Shown piece after piece: positions 1 to 7,674 of a stretch of 64,000 bases of DNA. The DNA is from Bacteroidota bacterium (lineage in GTDB: Bacteria > Bacteroidota > Bacteroidia > Bacteroidales > JAGONC01). Numbering within the stretch: position 1 is the first letter of the stretch; every line of letters begins with the position of its first letter. A program made the translations under genes and the position numbers. The notes beneath the pieces were generated by a model. The model saw only the letters and a program-made list of their open reading frames with translations. It did no database searches and had not been told where the DNA came from. The DNA is taken from positions 1-64,000 of the forward strand of contig JAPLDP010000082.1 in the NCBI GenBank assembly GCA_026391695.1, given 5' to 3'.

Positions 1-1
1 G

Positions 2-694
2 GCTTCGGTGAAAGAGCTGCTTGCACTGAAACGTATTTATGACCACGATTTTACCGGGCTGAAAAGTTATCTGGATTCGGTTCCAACCTTACAGCAGGAC
101 ACCGAAACGATGAACCTGACAGCACATGTTTCAAACTGGTGTAACATTGAAAATGAAGACTACATTACGGCTATCAACTGGTTTGAATCACAGATTGAAA
201 ATCCGCCCAGCTTCGAGGATTCGATATTTGCCATCATCGATTTAAGCTACACATACACATTGATGGAAAGCGGAGGCAGCCGTTCATCGTCCTATGTGGG
301 GCGGTATCCGGAATATAAATTCGCAACGCGTAAGGCTTACGAAAAGAACAGGGAATATCTGATCGACCTGTTATTTAAAATATCAGGGAACCAGTCAGAT
401 GACCAATTCCCAATTAATAATGATACCACGGTTTTCAGCTTAATCCAGAATTTCCCAAATCCCTTCAGGGATCAAACCGATATTATATTTTCTATTCCCA
501 CGGCTGCAAGAGTTTCGATAAAAGTCTACAACGTTCTCGGCGCACTTGTGGAAGTACCCTATGATGAATTTGTCGAATCAGGCGAACACCGGTTTACCTT
601 GTCAACGAAAAACCTCTCTGAAGGGATTTATTACTATTCTCTCGAAGTAAATAATGAGAAGAAAGATGTGAAGAAGATGATTTTGCTGAGGTAA
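2..694 (+). CDS. C-terminal part of a T9SS-sorted secreted protein (5' end outside window)
   Basis: The frame is open to the left edge and there is no convincing start; the first GTG at 8 lies in continuing sequence, so this is the 3' part of a longer gene. The last 80 or so residues (from FSLIQNFPNPFRDQTDI) form a type IX secretion sorting domain: a PNPF motif, alternating hydrophobic strands (VSIKVYNVLGALV), a GIYYYSL strand and a basic KKMILLR end. Such tails direct cargo through the T9SS to the cell surface. The upstream part is helical with no recognised catalytic domain, so the function of the mature protein is unknown. Nothing co-directional follows; the next gene converges on it. Confidence 0.85.
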   Translation, partial: ASVKELLALKRIYDHDFTGLKSYLDSVPTLQQDTETMNLTAHVSNWCNIENEDYITAINWFESQIENPPSFEDSIFAIIDLSYTYTLMESGGSRSSSYVGRYPEYKFATRKAYEKNREYLIDLLFKISGNQSDDQFPINNDTTVFSLIQNFPNPFRDQTDIIFSIPTAARVSIKVYNVLGALVEVPYDEFVESGEHRFTLSTKNLSEGIYYYSLEVNNEKKDVKKMILLR

Positions 695-760
695 AAAAAC
701 AGGCCAGGAAAAGAAGTTGAACGAGGCGAAGCCGAGTGAAATCCCGATGAAAGTCGGGAA

Positions 761-818
761 ATGAAGGATGAAACATACAAAACGAAAAATTCTTCATATT
801 GTATTCTTCATACTTCAT
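761..818. repeat. Imperfect inverted repeat between convergent genes
   Basis: Arms at 761-780 and 799-818 are reverse complements with three mismatches. A shorter hairpin (TCCCGA at 742-747 with TCGGGA at 754-759) lies just upstream. The right arm overlaps the last codons of the MBL-fold gene. The element sits where two genes converge, so it may act as a bidirectional transcription end or be a dispersed intergenic repeat; the sequence does not decide. Confidence 0.5.
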
Positions 819-1647
819 TTATACTAAATGTCTCCTTCTCGCGTATTCCTTTATCCGTCATCTTCAGATTACAGCACTCGTGATAAATATCATGATAAAA
901 GAAAAGGATATACTCGTTTTCCAGCGCTTCTTTCAGGAAGGCCTCTTTTTCCTGGACTGATAATAGTGGCATGATATCATACGCCATCACCCAGGGCAGC
1001 GGAATATAGGCTGTACAGGGCAACAAGTCGGAGACAAACACCACAGTTTTACCATTATAATGGATATAAGGTATGACCTGTCCCTCGGTGTGGCCATTTA
1101 AAATGCGCACATCAATGCCGGGCAATAAAAATCCCTCCTTGGTGATGAATTCAAGTTGTCTGCTTGCTTTAACAGGAAGAAAATTTTCTTTCAGGTACGA
1201 TCCTTTTTCCCTGTTATTGGGATTGATAGCCCAATTCCATTGTCTTTCGCCGATGCGGTAGACGGCATTTTTAAACGCCGGAACCAGCCTGGTGCGGTCG
1301 GTATTATAAACAATGCTGCCCCCGCAATGGTCAAAGTGCAGGTGGGTGAGCAGCACGTCGGTAATATCATCTGAAGATAAGCCGATACCTGCAAGGGATG
1401 TTTCGATAGGTTCCATACCATTGAGGTGGAAGTTACTAAAGAATTTCTCACTTTGTTTATTCCCAATGCCGTTTTCGATGAGTATTTTCCGTTCACCTGT
1501 ATCGACCAGCAGGCATCGCATAGCGAAATTGCACAGGTTATTTTCATCGGCGGGGTACACTTTCGACCACATCACCTTTGGGATGACGCCAAACATGGTG
1601 CCGCCATCAAGTTTCAGGTTGCCTGTTTGCAGGGAGTATAATTTCAT
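808..1647 (-). CDS. MBL-fold metallohydrolase
   Basis: A 279-residue cytoplasmic protein of the metallo-beta-lactamase superfamily. The diagnostic metal motif THLHFDHCGG gives H102, H104, D106 and H107; a further ligand His is in GHTEGQ (H186) and the bridging Asp in VFVSDLLP (D207). This is the dinuclear-zinc arrangement of the glyoxalase II / lactonase / quorum-quenching branch. No signal peptide is present, which argues against a periplasmic beta-lactamase. It starts 3 nt after the butyrate kinase stop and is very probably translated from the same mRNA. A thioester or lactone hydrolase linked to acyl-CoA metabolism would fit that position, but the substrate is not evident. Confidence 0.88.
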   Translation of the reverse strand: MKLYSLQTGNLKLDGGTMFGVIPKVMWSKVYPADENNLCNFAMRCLLVDTGERKILIENGIGNKQSEKFFSNFHLNGMEPIETSLAGIGLSSDDITDVLLTHLHFDHCGGSIVYNTDRTRLVPAFKNAVYRIGERQWNWAINPNNREKGSYLKENFLPVKASRQLEFITKEGFLLPGIDVRILNGHTEGQVIPYIHYNGKTVVFVSDLLPCTAYIPLPWVMAYDIMPLLSVQEKEAFLKEALENEYILFFYHDIYHECCNLKMTDKGIREKETFSINEV

Positions 1648-1650
1648 GTG

Positions 1651-2727
1651 TCAGGAATATAATTTCGGTGTGCATTCGCCCCGTATGACGCGTAATCCAT
1701 TCTCTGCCAGCGCCCGCATTTCATCTTCGCCGGGATAAATATGCACAGGTCCTAGTTTATAGATCCGCTCGATGATCAGGTTCACAAACCATTTGCTATG
1801 TGCAATGCCGCCGGTGATGAGTATACCGTCGATTTCCCCTTTCAGTACCGTGGCCATGGCGCCGATGTTTTTCGACACCTGGTATGCCATGGCTTCGAGG
1901 ATAAGCCGTGCCTGATCATCACCCTGCAGGGCTTTTTGTTCTGCTTCATAGGCATCGTTGGTGCCGAGGTGGGCAACAAGACCTCCCTCGCCGGTGATCA
2001 TCTTTTTTATTTGCTGGTGATTATACTTGCCGCTGAAACTGAGATTTACCAGGTCACCGCAAGGCAGAGTGCCACTGCGTTCAGGCGAAAAGGGGCCTTC
2101 ACCGTCCAATCCCTGGTTCACGTCGATGACCTTTCCTTTCCGGTGTGCACCAATAGTGATTCCTCCACCAAGATGAACCACAATGAGATTGAGATCCTCA
2201 TAGCGTTTCATGATGGATTTGGCGTGACTATCAGCCACAGCTTTCTGGTTCAGTGCATGGAATATCGATTTACGCTGAAAGATGGGATGCCCGGCAATTC
2301 GCGCGATATCCTCCATTTCATCCACTACTACCGGATTGGCGATATAAGCTTTAGCTTTGGGAAGGGTGCTGGCCAGGTCGCCGGCTATCAATCCCCCGAG
2401 ATTGCTGGCATGCTCGCCATAGGATCCTGCCATCAAATCGCGCCGCATGGCATCGTTGACTTCATAGACGCCGGATTCAATTGGTTTGAGCAGGCCCCCG
2501 CGGCCTACCACCACATGGATGGTGTCGAGGTCTATGTTGGCCTCTTTCAACTGGCTGAGGATGATATTCTTACGATATAGATACTGGTCAGCTACCTTTT
2601 GGAACTTCGACAGGGCTTCACGGTCATGCTTAAGGTTCTTAGCAAAAACAGGCTGGTTGTCCTCAAAGACGGCAATCTTTGTAGACGTAGAGCCGGGATT
2701 AATAGCCAGGATCCTGATATGTTCCAT
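1651..2727 (-). CDS. buk: Butyrate kinase
   Basis: Catalyses butyryl phosphate + ADP to butyrate + ATP, the ATP-yielding last step of the phosphotransbutyrylase route. The 358-residue length is that of Buk. It has the ASKHA/acetokinase-fold signatures: LAINPGSTSTKIAVFE at the N-terminus (phosphate 1 loop), VVVHLGGGITIGAH near residue 185 (phosphate 2) and GILITGGIAHS near residue 303 (adenosine loop). It follows ptb by 42 nt and precedes the MBL hydrolase by 3 nt. Ptb-Buk pairs also handle branched-chain acyl-CoAs from amino-acid breakdown, which would suit an organism exporting many peptidases, so isobutyrate or isovalerate production is a reasonable alternative. Confidence 0.95.
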   Translation of the reverse strand: MEHIRILAINPGSTSTKIAVFEDNQPVFAKNLKHDREALSKFQKVADQYLYRKNIILSQLKEANIDLDTIHVVVGRGGLLKPIESGVYEVNDAMRRDLMAGSYGEHASNLGGLIAGDLASTLPKAKAYIANPVVVDEMEDIARIAGHPIFQRKSIFHALNQKAVADSHAKSIMKRYEDLNLIVVHLGGGITIGAHRKGKVIDVNQGLDGEGPFSPERSGTLPCGDLVNLSFSGKYNHQQIKKMITGEGGLVAHLGTNDAYEAEQKALQGDDQARLILEAMAYQVSKNIGAMATVLKGEIDGILITGGIAHSKWFVNLIIERIYKLGPVHIYPGEDEMRALAENGLRVIRGECTPKLYS

Positions 2728-2769
2728 GAAAGAAAGGAATTTGCATCAAAAGTAATAAAATTTGATGTC

Positions 2770-3666
2770 TTATACCATAGCAGCAGCGAGTGCAATTGAC
2801 AGGAATTTGCTTCTCTCAGAGTCAGCCCGTGATGTCAGCACTATCGGCACCCTGGCACCCATGATGACTGCTGCGGCAGTGGCGCCACCGATGAAGTTAA
2901 GGGCTTTATAGAGGAAGTTGGCGCCATTGATATCGGGTGCTACGATTAGGTCGGCATCACCGGCTACTTCACTGTCAATATTTTTGTGCGCCGCCGATTT
3001 CTTTGACACAGCATTATCCACTGCGAGTGGTCCATCGACGATGCAACCCTTTATTTGTCCGCGGCGGTTCATCATCGACAGTGTAGCTGCATGCATGGTG
3101 GCTTCCATGCGTGGATTGATAGTTTCAACAGACCCTACCACTGCCACCTTGGGAACCTCAATGCCGATTTTATGGAAGGCTTCAACGGCATTGATGATCA
3201 GCGCCACCTTGTCTTCAAAGGTGGGCGCGACATTCATTGCCGCATCGGTCAGGCCGAGGAGCTTATGGTAATAGGGAGATTCAAAAAAGGCCACATGACT
3301 GAGAATCTCACCTTTACGCAGGCCGGTTTCCTTGTTGAGCACCGCCCGTAAAAGATATTGTGTGCTGACCAGCCCTTTCATCAGAATATCGGCATCGCCA
3401 TTTCTGACCAGCTTGGTGGCCTCATATGATGCTTCGACAGGATCAGGGAAATGAATGATCTGAATGGAGCCACTGTTCATGTGGAGCTGTTCCAGCAAGG
3501 ATTCTATCATGGGTTGGTCGCCAACCAGAATAGGATCCACGATATTCTGTGCCATGGCATTGCGGATAGCATCCAACACTTCATAATCCTCGGCAGCAGC
3601 AACAGCTATCTTGCGTTTCCGCTTGCTCTTAGCTATGGCGACGAGTTCGTCTAATTTTGTGATCAT
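2770..3666 (-). CDS. ptb: Phosphate butyryltransferase
   Basis: Converts butyryl-CoA + phosphate to butyryl phosphate + CoA, feeding butyrate kinase. The 298 residues match the PTA/PTB family (about 300). Recognisable blocks are AEDYEVLDAIRNAMAQNIVDPILVGD at the N-terminus, the VRNGDADILMKGLVSTQYLLRAVL region, HVAFFESPYYHKLLGLTDAAMNVAP, and the C-terminal ANFLYKALNFIGGATAAAVIMGARVPIVLTSRADS typical of this family. It is the first gene of the ptb-buk-MBL operon. The gene assignment is firm; the preferred acyl chain is not determined by sequence. Confidence 0.94.
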   Translation of the reverse strand: MITKLDELVAIAKSKRKRKIAVAAAEDYEVLDAIRNAMAQNIVDPILVGDQPMIESLLEQLHMNSGSIQIIHFPDPVEASYEATKLVRNGDADILMKGLVSTQYLLRAVLNKETGLRKGEILSHVAFFESPYYHKLLGLTDAAMNVAPTFEDKVALIINAVEAFHKIGIEVPKVAVVGSVETINPRMEATMHAATLSMMNRRGQIKGCIVDGPLAVDNAVSKKSAAHKNIDSEVAGDADLIVAPDINGANFLYKALNFIGGATAAAVIMGARVPIVLTSRADSERSKFLSIALAAAMV

Positions 3667-3682
3667 AATACTCTATTTTTAC

Positions 3683-3752
3683 ACGGATGCCATCTTTTGG
3701 AAAGATGTCATCCGTAGTGCACCTGATGGCATCTCTCAAAAGAGATGACATC
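3683..3752. repeat. Tandem pair of GATGxCATCT hairpins
   Basis: Two adjacent hairpins: 3683-3697 pairs with 3701-3715 (15 bp, one mismatch), and 3725-3736 pairs with 3741-3752 (12 bp, one mismatch). Both carry the core GATG-x-CATCT that recurs at 5156-5181 and 48342-48371. They lie between the end of the M64 gene and the start of ptb. Neither is followed by a clean T-run, so a repeat family is more likely than simple terminators. Confidence 0.65.
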
Positions 3753-3838
3753 CGTGAACTTTTCAATGAGTGAGCAAAGGTATAAAAAAAATTGATCGTA
3801 TTGTTTGCGGAATAACAGAACCTGAGATAGGGGTGAGG

Positions 3839-5104
3839 TCACTTTGTATAAAAATCAATCATCTTCTGTATGGCCGCCTCGCAGACCGGACAAAATTTCT
3901 CTTCTTTAAAGGTATTCATCAGGCAGTCGTGCTTCGGGCGGTATATCCCTTTTGAAACATAACCGCCACCTTCAAATACCCCGGTGACAGTATAGTATTT
4001 CTCTTCATCTGGCGTTGGAATGGGTGTAGTTTTATCGACGAGATTTTTCCATTTCCTGTCAAAGCTGACCAGTGTGGTCAGGTTCGGCTCCCATGGTTCG
4101 ATGGTGGTGGGATAAAAATCACTATAGGATACTGCTCCGACATATTCATCACCCAGTCCGGCGAAGCCGTGGCCAAGTTCATGAATGAATATCTTGGCTG
4201 AGGCAAGGTTGCCGCTGGCTGTCACATTGTAAAAATTATATATAGCTCCTCCGCCATACTTATTGCGGTTGACCAGAATGTATATCTGATCATAGGGGGC
4301 ATTAGCCGCCACATCCCTCACACTTTTATGATCATAGGTCATGCAGTAACGTTCGCTGTCGAAGGTATAATAACTGGTGCCGACAACAGTATTCTTCCAG
4401 ATGGAATCGGCCGGTATATCATTGCCCGACTCTGCTGAGGGAGCCATGACACCCCGGATGTTAAATTTATCTTTGTTTCTGTCATAAGGAGCAAAATCGA
4501 ATATTTCCCTGGCAAATTTCTGGCAGTCGCTGATGAACTTGCCCATTTCAGCCTCCGTGTAACCATCGGGAATGATGACAATGTCGACCTTTTCAGCAGG
4601 ATCGCCTGAAATATAGGCATCGAAAACAGGATAGGACAGTTTTCTTTCCTGAGAAATGAAGTAGCTGGAGGGTTTAAAAAGATACTCGAATTTCTTTTCA
4701 AACTGGCCATCCCTTTTCCTGGTATACAATTCAATGCGGGCATCATTTTTTGGATAGGGAATGATGACAGTTTCAGAAAGACTTTTTTTCGTTTCCTTTG
4801 CCTCAGGAACTGTCTGCCACTCACCGAAGAGTGTGCAATAGCCGCGTGAGTAAATCAGATCATTTGATGCCAGGTCAAAGACCTTGACATAATTATTCCC
4901 ATAATTGAAGGTATCGATCAGGTTAACCTTCGACCCACCCCAGTAAGGTTCCATTTTGGTTTCATCAAAAAAATATGTATCCGACTGGCTGTCGCCGGCG
5001 TGGTAATAATCGAAACGCAGGGTTTTGTTTTCGAAGTATTTGTCGAACTGGGCACTGGAGAGTAGACAGGTGAGTGCAAGAAAAAGCATAATCATGTAAC
5101 GCAT
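3839..5104 (-). CDS. Secreted M64-family (IgA-peptidase-type) metallopeptidase
   Basis: A 421-residue zinc endopeptidase of the M64 family, known from Bacteroidota and from clostridial IgA protease. An N-terminal signal peptide (MRYMIMLFLALTCLLSSAQ) is followed by an M64 N-terminal beta-rich domain (about residues 20-135) and the catalytic domain. It has PAEKVDIVIIPDGYTEAEM at the domain entry and the zinc motif HELGHGFAGLGDEY with H308, E309 and H312. Unlike the other peptidases of this window it has no T9SS tail: it ends just after a Cys-pair segment (CPVCEAAIQKMIDFYTK), so it is probably periplasmic or exported by another route. The substrate is unknown. Confidence 0.9.
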   Translation of the reverse strand: MRYMIMLFLALTCLLSSAQFDKYFENKTLRFDYYHAGDSQSDTYFFDETKMEPYWGGSKVNLIDTFNYGNNYVKVFDLASNDLIYSRGYCTLFGEWQTVPEAKETKKSLSETVIIPYPKNDARIELYTRKRDGQFEKKFEYLFKPSSYFISQERKLSYPVFDAYISGDPAEKVDIVIIPDGYTEAEMGKFISDCQKFAREIFDFAPYDRNKDKFNIRGVMAPSAESGNDIPADSIWKNTVVGTSYYTFDSERYCMTYDHKSVRDVAANAPYDQIYILVNRNKYGGGAIYNFYNVTASGNLASAKIFIHELGHGFAGLGDEYVGAVSYSDFYPTTIEPWEPNLTTLVSFDRKWKNLVDKTTPIPTPDEEKYYTVTGVFEGGGYVSKGIYRPKHDCLMNTFKEEKFCPVCEAAIQKMIDFYTK

Positions 5105-5153
5105 AATCAGGATTTTAAATGTGGGTGTAAATTTAGTGAAAATTTTTGTATCA

Positions 5154-5190
5154 GAGATGACATCTAAGTCGAGATGTCATCCCTTTTTTT
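5154..5190. repeat. GATGACATCT hairpin followed by T-run
   Basis: A perfect 10-bp stem, GATGACATCT (5156-5165) with AGATGTCATC (5172-5181), loop AAGTCG, followed by a T7 run on the plus strand. It lies between two divergent genes, upstream of both starts, so it terminates no obvious gene. The stem is the same as in the hairpins at 3683-3752 and 48342-48371, which points to a dispersed repeat. Confidence 0.65.
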
Positions 5191-5232
5191 CTGCACTTCA
5201 CATCCCGAAAACTGAAGTTCACAGCTTTTTCA

Positions 5233-5263
5233 TTTCGCAGGAGTAGGCCATATGATACTTTTG
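5233..5263 (+). promoter_or_regulatory. Bacteroidota-type promoter of the small secreted protein
   Basis: The -7 box TACTTTTG (5256-5263) fits TAnnTTTG; a TTTC at 5233-5236 stands 19 nt upstream where the -33 TTTG is expected. It precedes the ATG at 5302 by about 40 nt. Confidence 0.4.
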
Positions 5264-5301
5264 ACACATCAATTAATCATTAACCCTTAAAACATAAAAT
5301 C

Positions 5302-5667
5302 ATGAAAACACAAATCTTAACTTTCGTTTTTTCGGTGACGTTCGCTCTGACAACCTCATTTGCAACTAATAACACCGGAATTGATTCAATCGGAAATGTA
5401 AAGTCCGGCATAGAGTGTGTCATATTTCAGAATACTGATAACCTGGCTACTCTTATCATCGACAAACCCTATGGAGAAAAAATCGCAGTGAAGCTTTATT
5501 CTGAAAGCGGCGTACTGATGAGCTATAAGAATCTTAAACGTCATGATACCGTCAGGATCAGGTTTGATCTGTCAAACCTTCCCAAAGGAAATTATACCAT
5601 TAAAGTGGTAAAAGCTGATGAGGAACTGTACACAAAGCAGGTCACAGCTACTGGGAATAGTCTATAA
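5302..5667 (+). CDS. Small secreted beta-rich protein of unknown function
   Basis: A 121-residue protein with a clear signal peptide (MKTQILTFVFSVTFALTTSFA). The mature part is one beta-sandwich-like unit: TLIIDKPYGEKIAVKLYSESGVLM, FDLSNLPKGNYTIKVV. This resembles the strand pattern of T9SS sorting domains or the short DUF3244-type proteins of Bacteroidota, but it lacks the PNP motif and the basic C-terminal end, so I do not call it a T9SS tail. It stands alone between a divergent M64 gene and the two-component operon. Function is not recognised. Confidence 0.75.
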   Translation: MKTQILTFVFSVTFALTTSFATNNTGIDSIGNVKSGIECVIFQNTDNLATLIIDKPYGEKIAVKLYSESGVLMSYKNLKRHDTVRIRFDLSNLPKGNYTIKVVKADEELYTKQVTATGNSL

Positions 5668-5769
5668 GATCATTTTCTGACAGGCAGGTATACTGTCTGT
5701 TATTTTTATGAAATGGGATTTTATTTTATACCCCCTATAACCAGAGCGTTCTTTGAAAAATTTGAAGCC

Positions 5770-5802
5770 TTTGCTCATACTTCGGCAGAATTGTTAACTT
5801 TG
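5770..5802 (+). promoter_or_regulatory. Bacteroidota-type promoter of the LytS/LytTR operon
   Basis: TTTG at 5770-5773 and TAACTTTG at 5795-5802, spaced 21 nt, match the -33/-7 consensus of the Bacteroidota housekeeping sigma factor. The start codon is about 40 nt downstream at 5842. Confidence 0.5.
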
Positions 5803-5841
5803 ACTTGGATATGAAGCCAGCCAGCAGCAGCAAATTATATC

Positions 5842-6885
5842 ATGGAAAAGATGAATAACCCGATGGTCAGGAAAACATGGCTACGAATAACCATAATAGT
5901 GCTGATGGGTATTCCTTTCAAGTTTCTTCTGGATGTCATCTTCAGCCTGCTTTATCGGAATTATACGCTTTTTCAGCCAGGTGCAAGCTATCTTTACACA
6001 GTTCTGTTATCTTTTTTTGCTTTTGTTACCCTATTGCTTATCAGCAGGAATCTTGACAGGAAATATCCGTGGGAAGCCGGTTTTTATCGCCGTTTTTTTT
6101 TGCAGCTTTTGGTAAATGTGGGCACTGCCCTGATCTTCGCAACGGGTATCCGGTGGCTGTATATCATCCTTTTTCTGCACTTCACTTATGCCAGGCTTTT
6201 GGATGAGCTGATCTATGCCGGTTTTGCAGCTTTCATGGCTATTAATATCCTGCTGGTTCAGATGAGTTATTTTCTTCTGGAGCGGTGGAGGTTATCCTTG
6301 GCCGAAGTGGAACGGTTTAGGAAAGAAAATGCAGAAGTCAGATTTGAAACGTTGCGGTCACAGGTAAATCCCCATTTTTTATTCAATAGTCTGAATACCC
6401 TTTCTTCGCTGATTTACCGTGATCAGGATAAGGCAGGCACTTTTGTGAGGGAATTGTCGGATGTGTATCGCTATATCCTTGATAAAAGAGATACGGAGCT
6501 TATCACATTGAATGAAGAGCTGGTATTTGTAAGGTCATATATCAATTTACTCAGGTTACGGTTTGAAGAGAATATTCAGATTACACTGGATATCCCTGAC
6601 CATTTACTTCAAAGGTCCATTGCTCCTATTACCTTGCAGCTTTTGATAGAAAATGCAGTGAAGCACAATGTGGTATCCAAAAGGTCACCACTGTCAGTGA
6701 AGATCTGGACGGAGAACGATGAATATTTGGTGATTTCCAATAATTTACAAGAAAAGGAAACAGCGGCACCTTCATCCGGAATGGGATTGGATAACATCAG
6801 AAAAAGATATATCTATCTGACAAACAAAATGTTAAATATTATAAAAGAGGATGAGACCTTTACGGTTAAAGTGCCTTTAATTTAA
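5842..6885 (+). CDS. LytS-type sensor histidine kinase
   Basis: A 347-residue inner-membrane kinase with four predicted membrane spans in residues 12-145, a short coiled linker (LAEVERFRKENAEVRFE), then the His_kinase (PF06580) core. The phospho-acceptor is H178 in VNPHFLFNSLNTLSS. The ATPase part has an N box (LQLLIENAVKHNV) and a glycine box (GMGLDNIRKRY). There is no large periplasmic sensor domain, so the signal is probably sensed in the membrane or by a partner. It starts a plus-strand operon; the response regulator ATG is 6 nt after its stop, so the two form a cognate pair. Confidence 0.93.
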   Translation: MEKMNNPMVRKTWLRITIIVLMGIPFKFLLDVIFSLLYRNYTLFQPGASYLYTVLLSFFAFVTLLLISRNLDRKYPWEAGFYRRFFLQLLVNVGTALIFATGIRWLYIILFLHFTYARLLDELIYAGFAAFMAINILLVQMSYFLLERWRLSLAEVERFRKENAEVRFETLRSQVNPHFLFNSLNTLSSLIYRDQDKAGTFVRELSDVYRYILDKRDTELITLNEELVFVRSYINLLRLRFEENIQITLDIPDHLLQRSIAPITLQLLIENAVKHNVVSKRSPLSVKIWTENDEYLVISNNLQEKETAAPSSGMGLDNIRKRYIYLTNKMLNIIKEDETFTVKVPLI

Positions 6886-6891
6886 GTTGTT

Positions 6892-7659
6892 ATGACCATT
6901 TTGATAGTAGAAGATGAACCCCATGCCCAATATGAACTGAAGCGTCTGTTGAATAACATTTCAGCGTCATTTCAAATCCTTGCCTGTATCGATTCCATCG
7001 AAGAGACCGTCAAATGGCTGAAGGAAAATCCGCAACCGGATGTCATCATGCTTGACATACAACTTTCAGATGGACTGAGTTTTGAGATTTTTAAAAAGCA
7101 TGATGTCCGGTCGCCGGTGATTTTCACCACTGCTTATGATGAGTATGCCATACGGGCTTTCAAGGTGAACAGTGTGGATTATTTGCTGAAACCGGTCAAA
7201 CAGGAAGAATTGACTGCCGCGCTGAACAAGCTGGACATGATAAGGCTTCAATACTCAGGGGCAGAGACTTTACCGGCCTTCAGGCAGATCGAAGAACTGA
7301 TCCGCTCACAACGGCCGGAATATAAAACACGATTCATAGCAAAAGTAGGTGATCAGATTAAACACATAGACATCAATGAAGTGGCATATTTTAAAGCAGA
7401 AGACAACGAGGTTTTTCTTGTCAGCAACGACAATCGCAGGGTTATTATTGAACATTCACTCGATCAGCTTGAGCGGGTTCTTAATCCGGGAGATTTTTTC
7501 AGGATCACCAGGGGTTATATCGCCAGTGCGGGTTCGATAGGTAAGATCAGTAAATATTTTAACAGCCGGCTCCTCATCGAGCTGAAACCTCCGGCCGACG
7601 ACAAGATCATGATCAGCAGAGTGAGGGTGCAGGATTTTTTAAAATGGATGGACAGATAA
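6892..7659 (+). CDS. LytTR-family response regulator
   Basis: A 255-residue transcription factor with an N-terminal receiver domain (residues 1-120: acidic pair E7/D8, phospho-acceptor D55 in VIMLDIQLSDG, LLKPVK containing the conserved Lys) and a C-terminal LytTR DNA-binding domain (about 150-253: FIAKVGDQIKHIDINEVAYFKAEDNEVFLV, FFRITRGYIAS). It is the partner of the upstream LytS-type kinase and is followed 15 nt later by the repeat lipoprotein, its simplest candidate target or accessory component. Its binding sites cannot be deduced from this one operon. Confidence 0.94.
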   Translation: MTILIVEDEPHAQYELKRLLNNISASFQILACIDSIEETVKWLKENPQPDVIMLDIQLSDGLSFEIFKKHDVRSPVIFTTAYDEYAIRAFKVNSVDYLLKPVKQEELTAALNKLDMIRLQYSGAETLPAFRQIEELIRSQRPEYKTRFIAKVGDQIKHIDINEVAYFKAEDNEVFLVSNDNRRVIIEHSLDQLERVLNPGDFFRITRGYIASAGSIGKISKYFNSRLLIELKPPADDKIMISRVRVQDFLKWMDR

Positions 7660-7674
7660 TTTGTACGGATTATT

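Noticed and set aside
808-1647. Beta-lactamase
   Set aside because: No signal peptide, and the motif and operon context fit a general MBL-fold hydrolase.
5302-5667. Short T9SS cargo protein
   Set aside because: It lacks the PNP motif and the basic C-terminal end of sorting domains.
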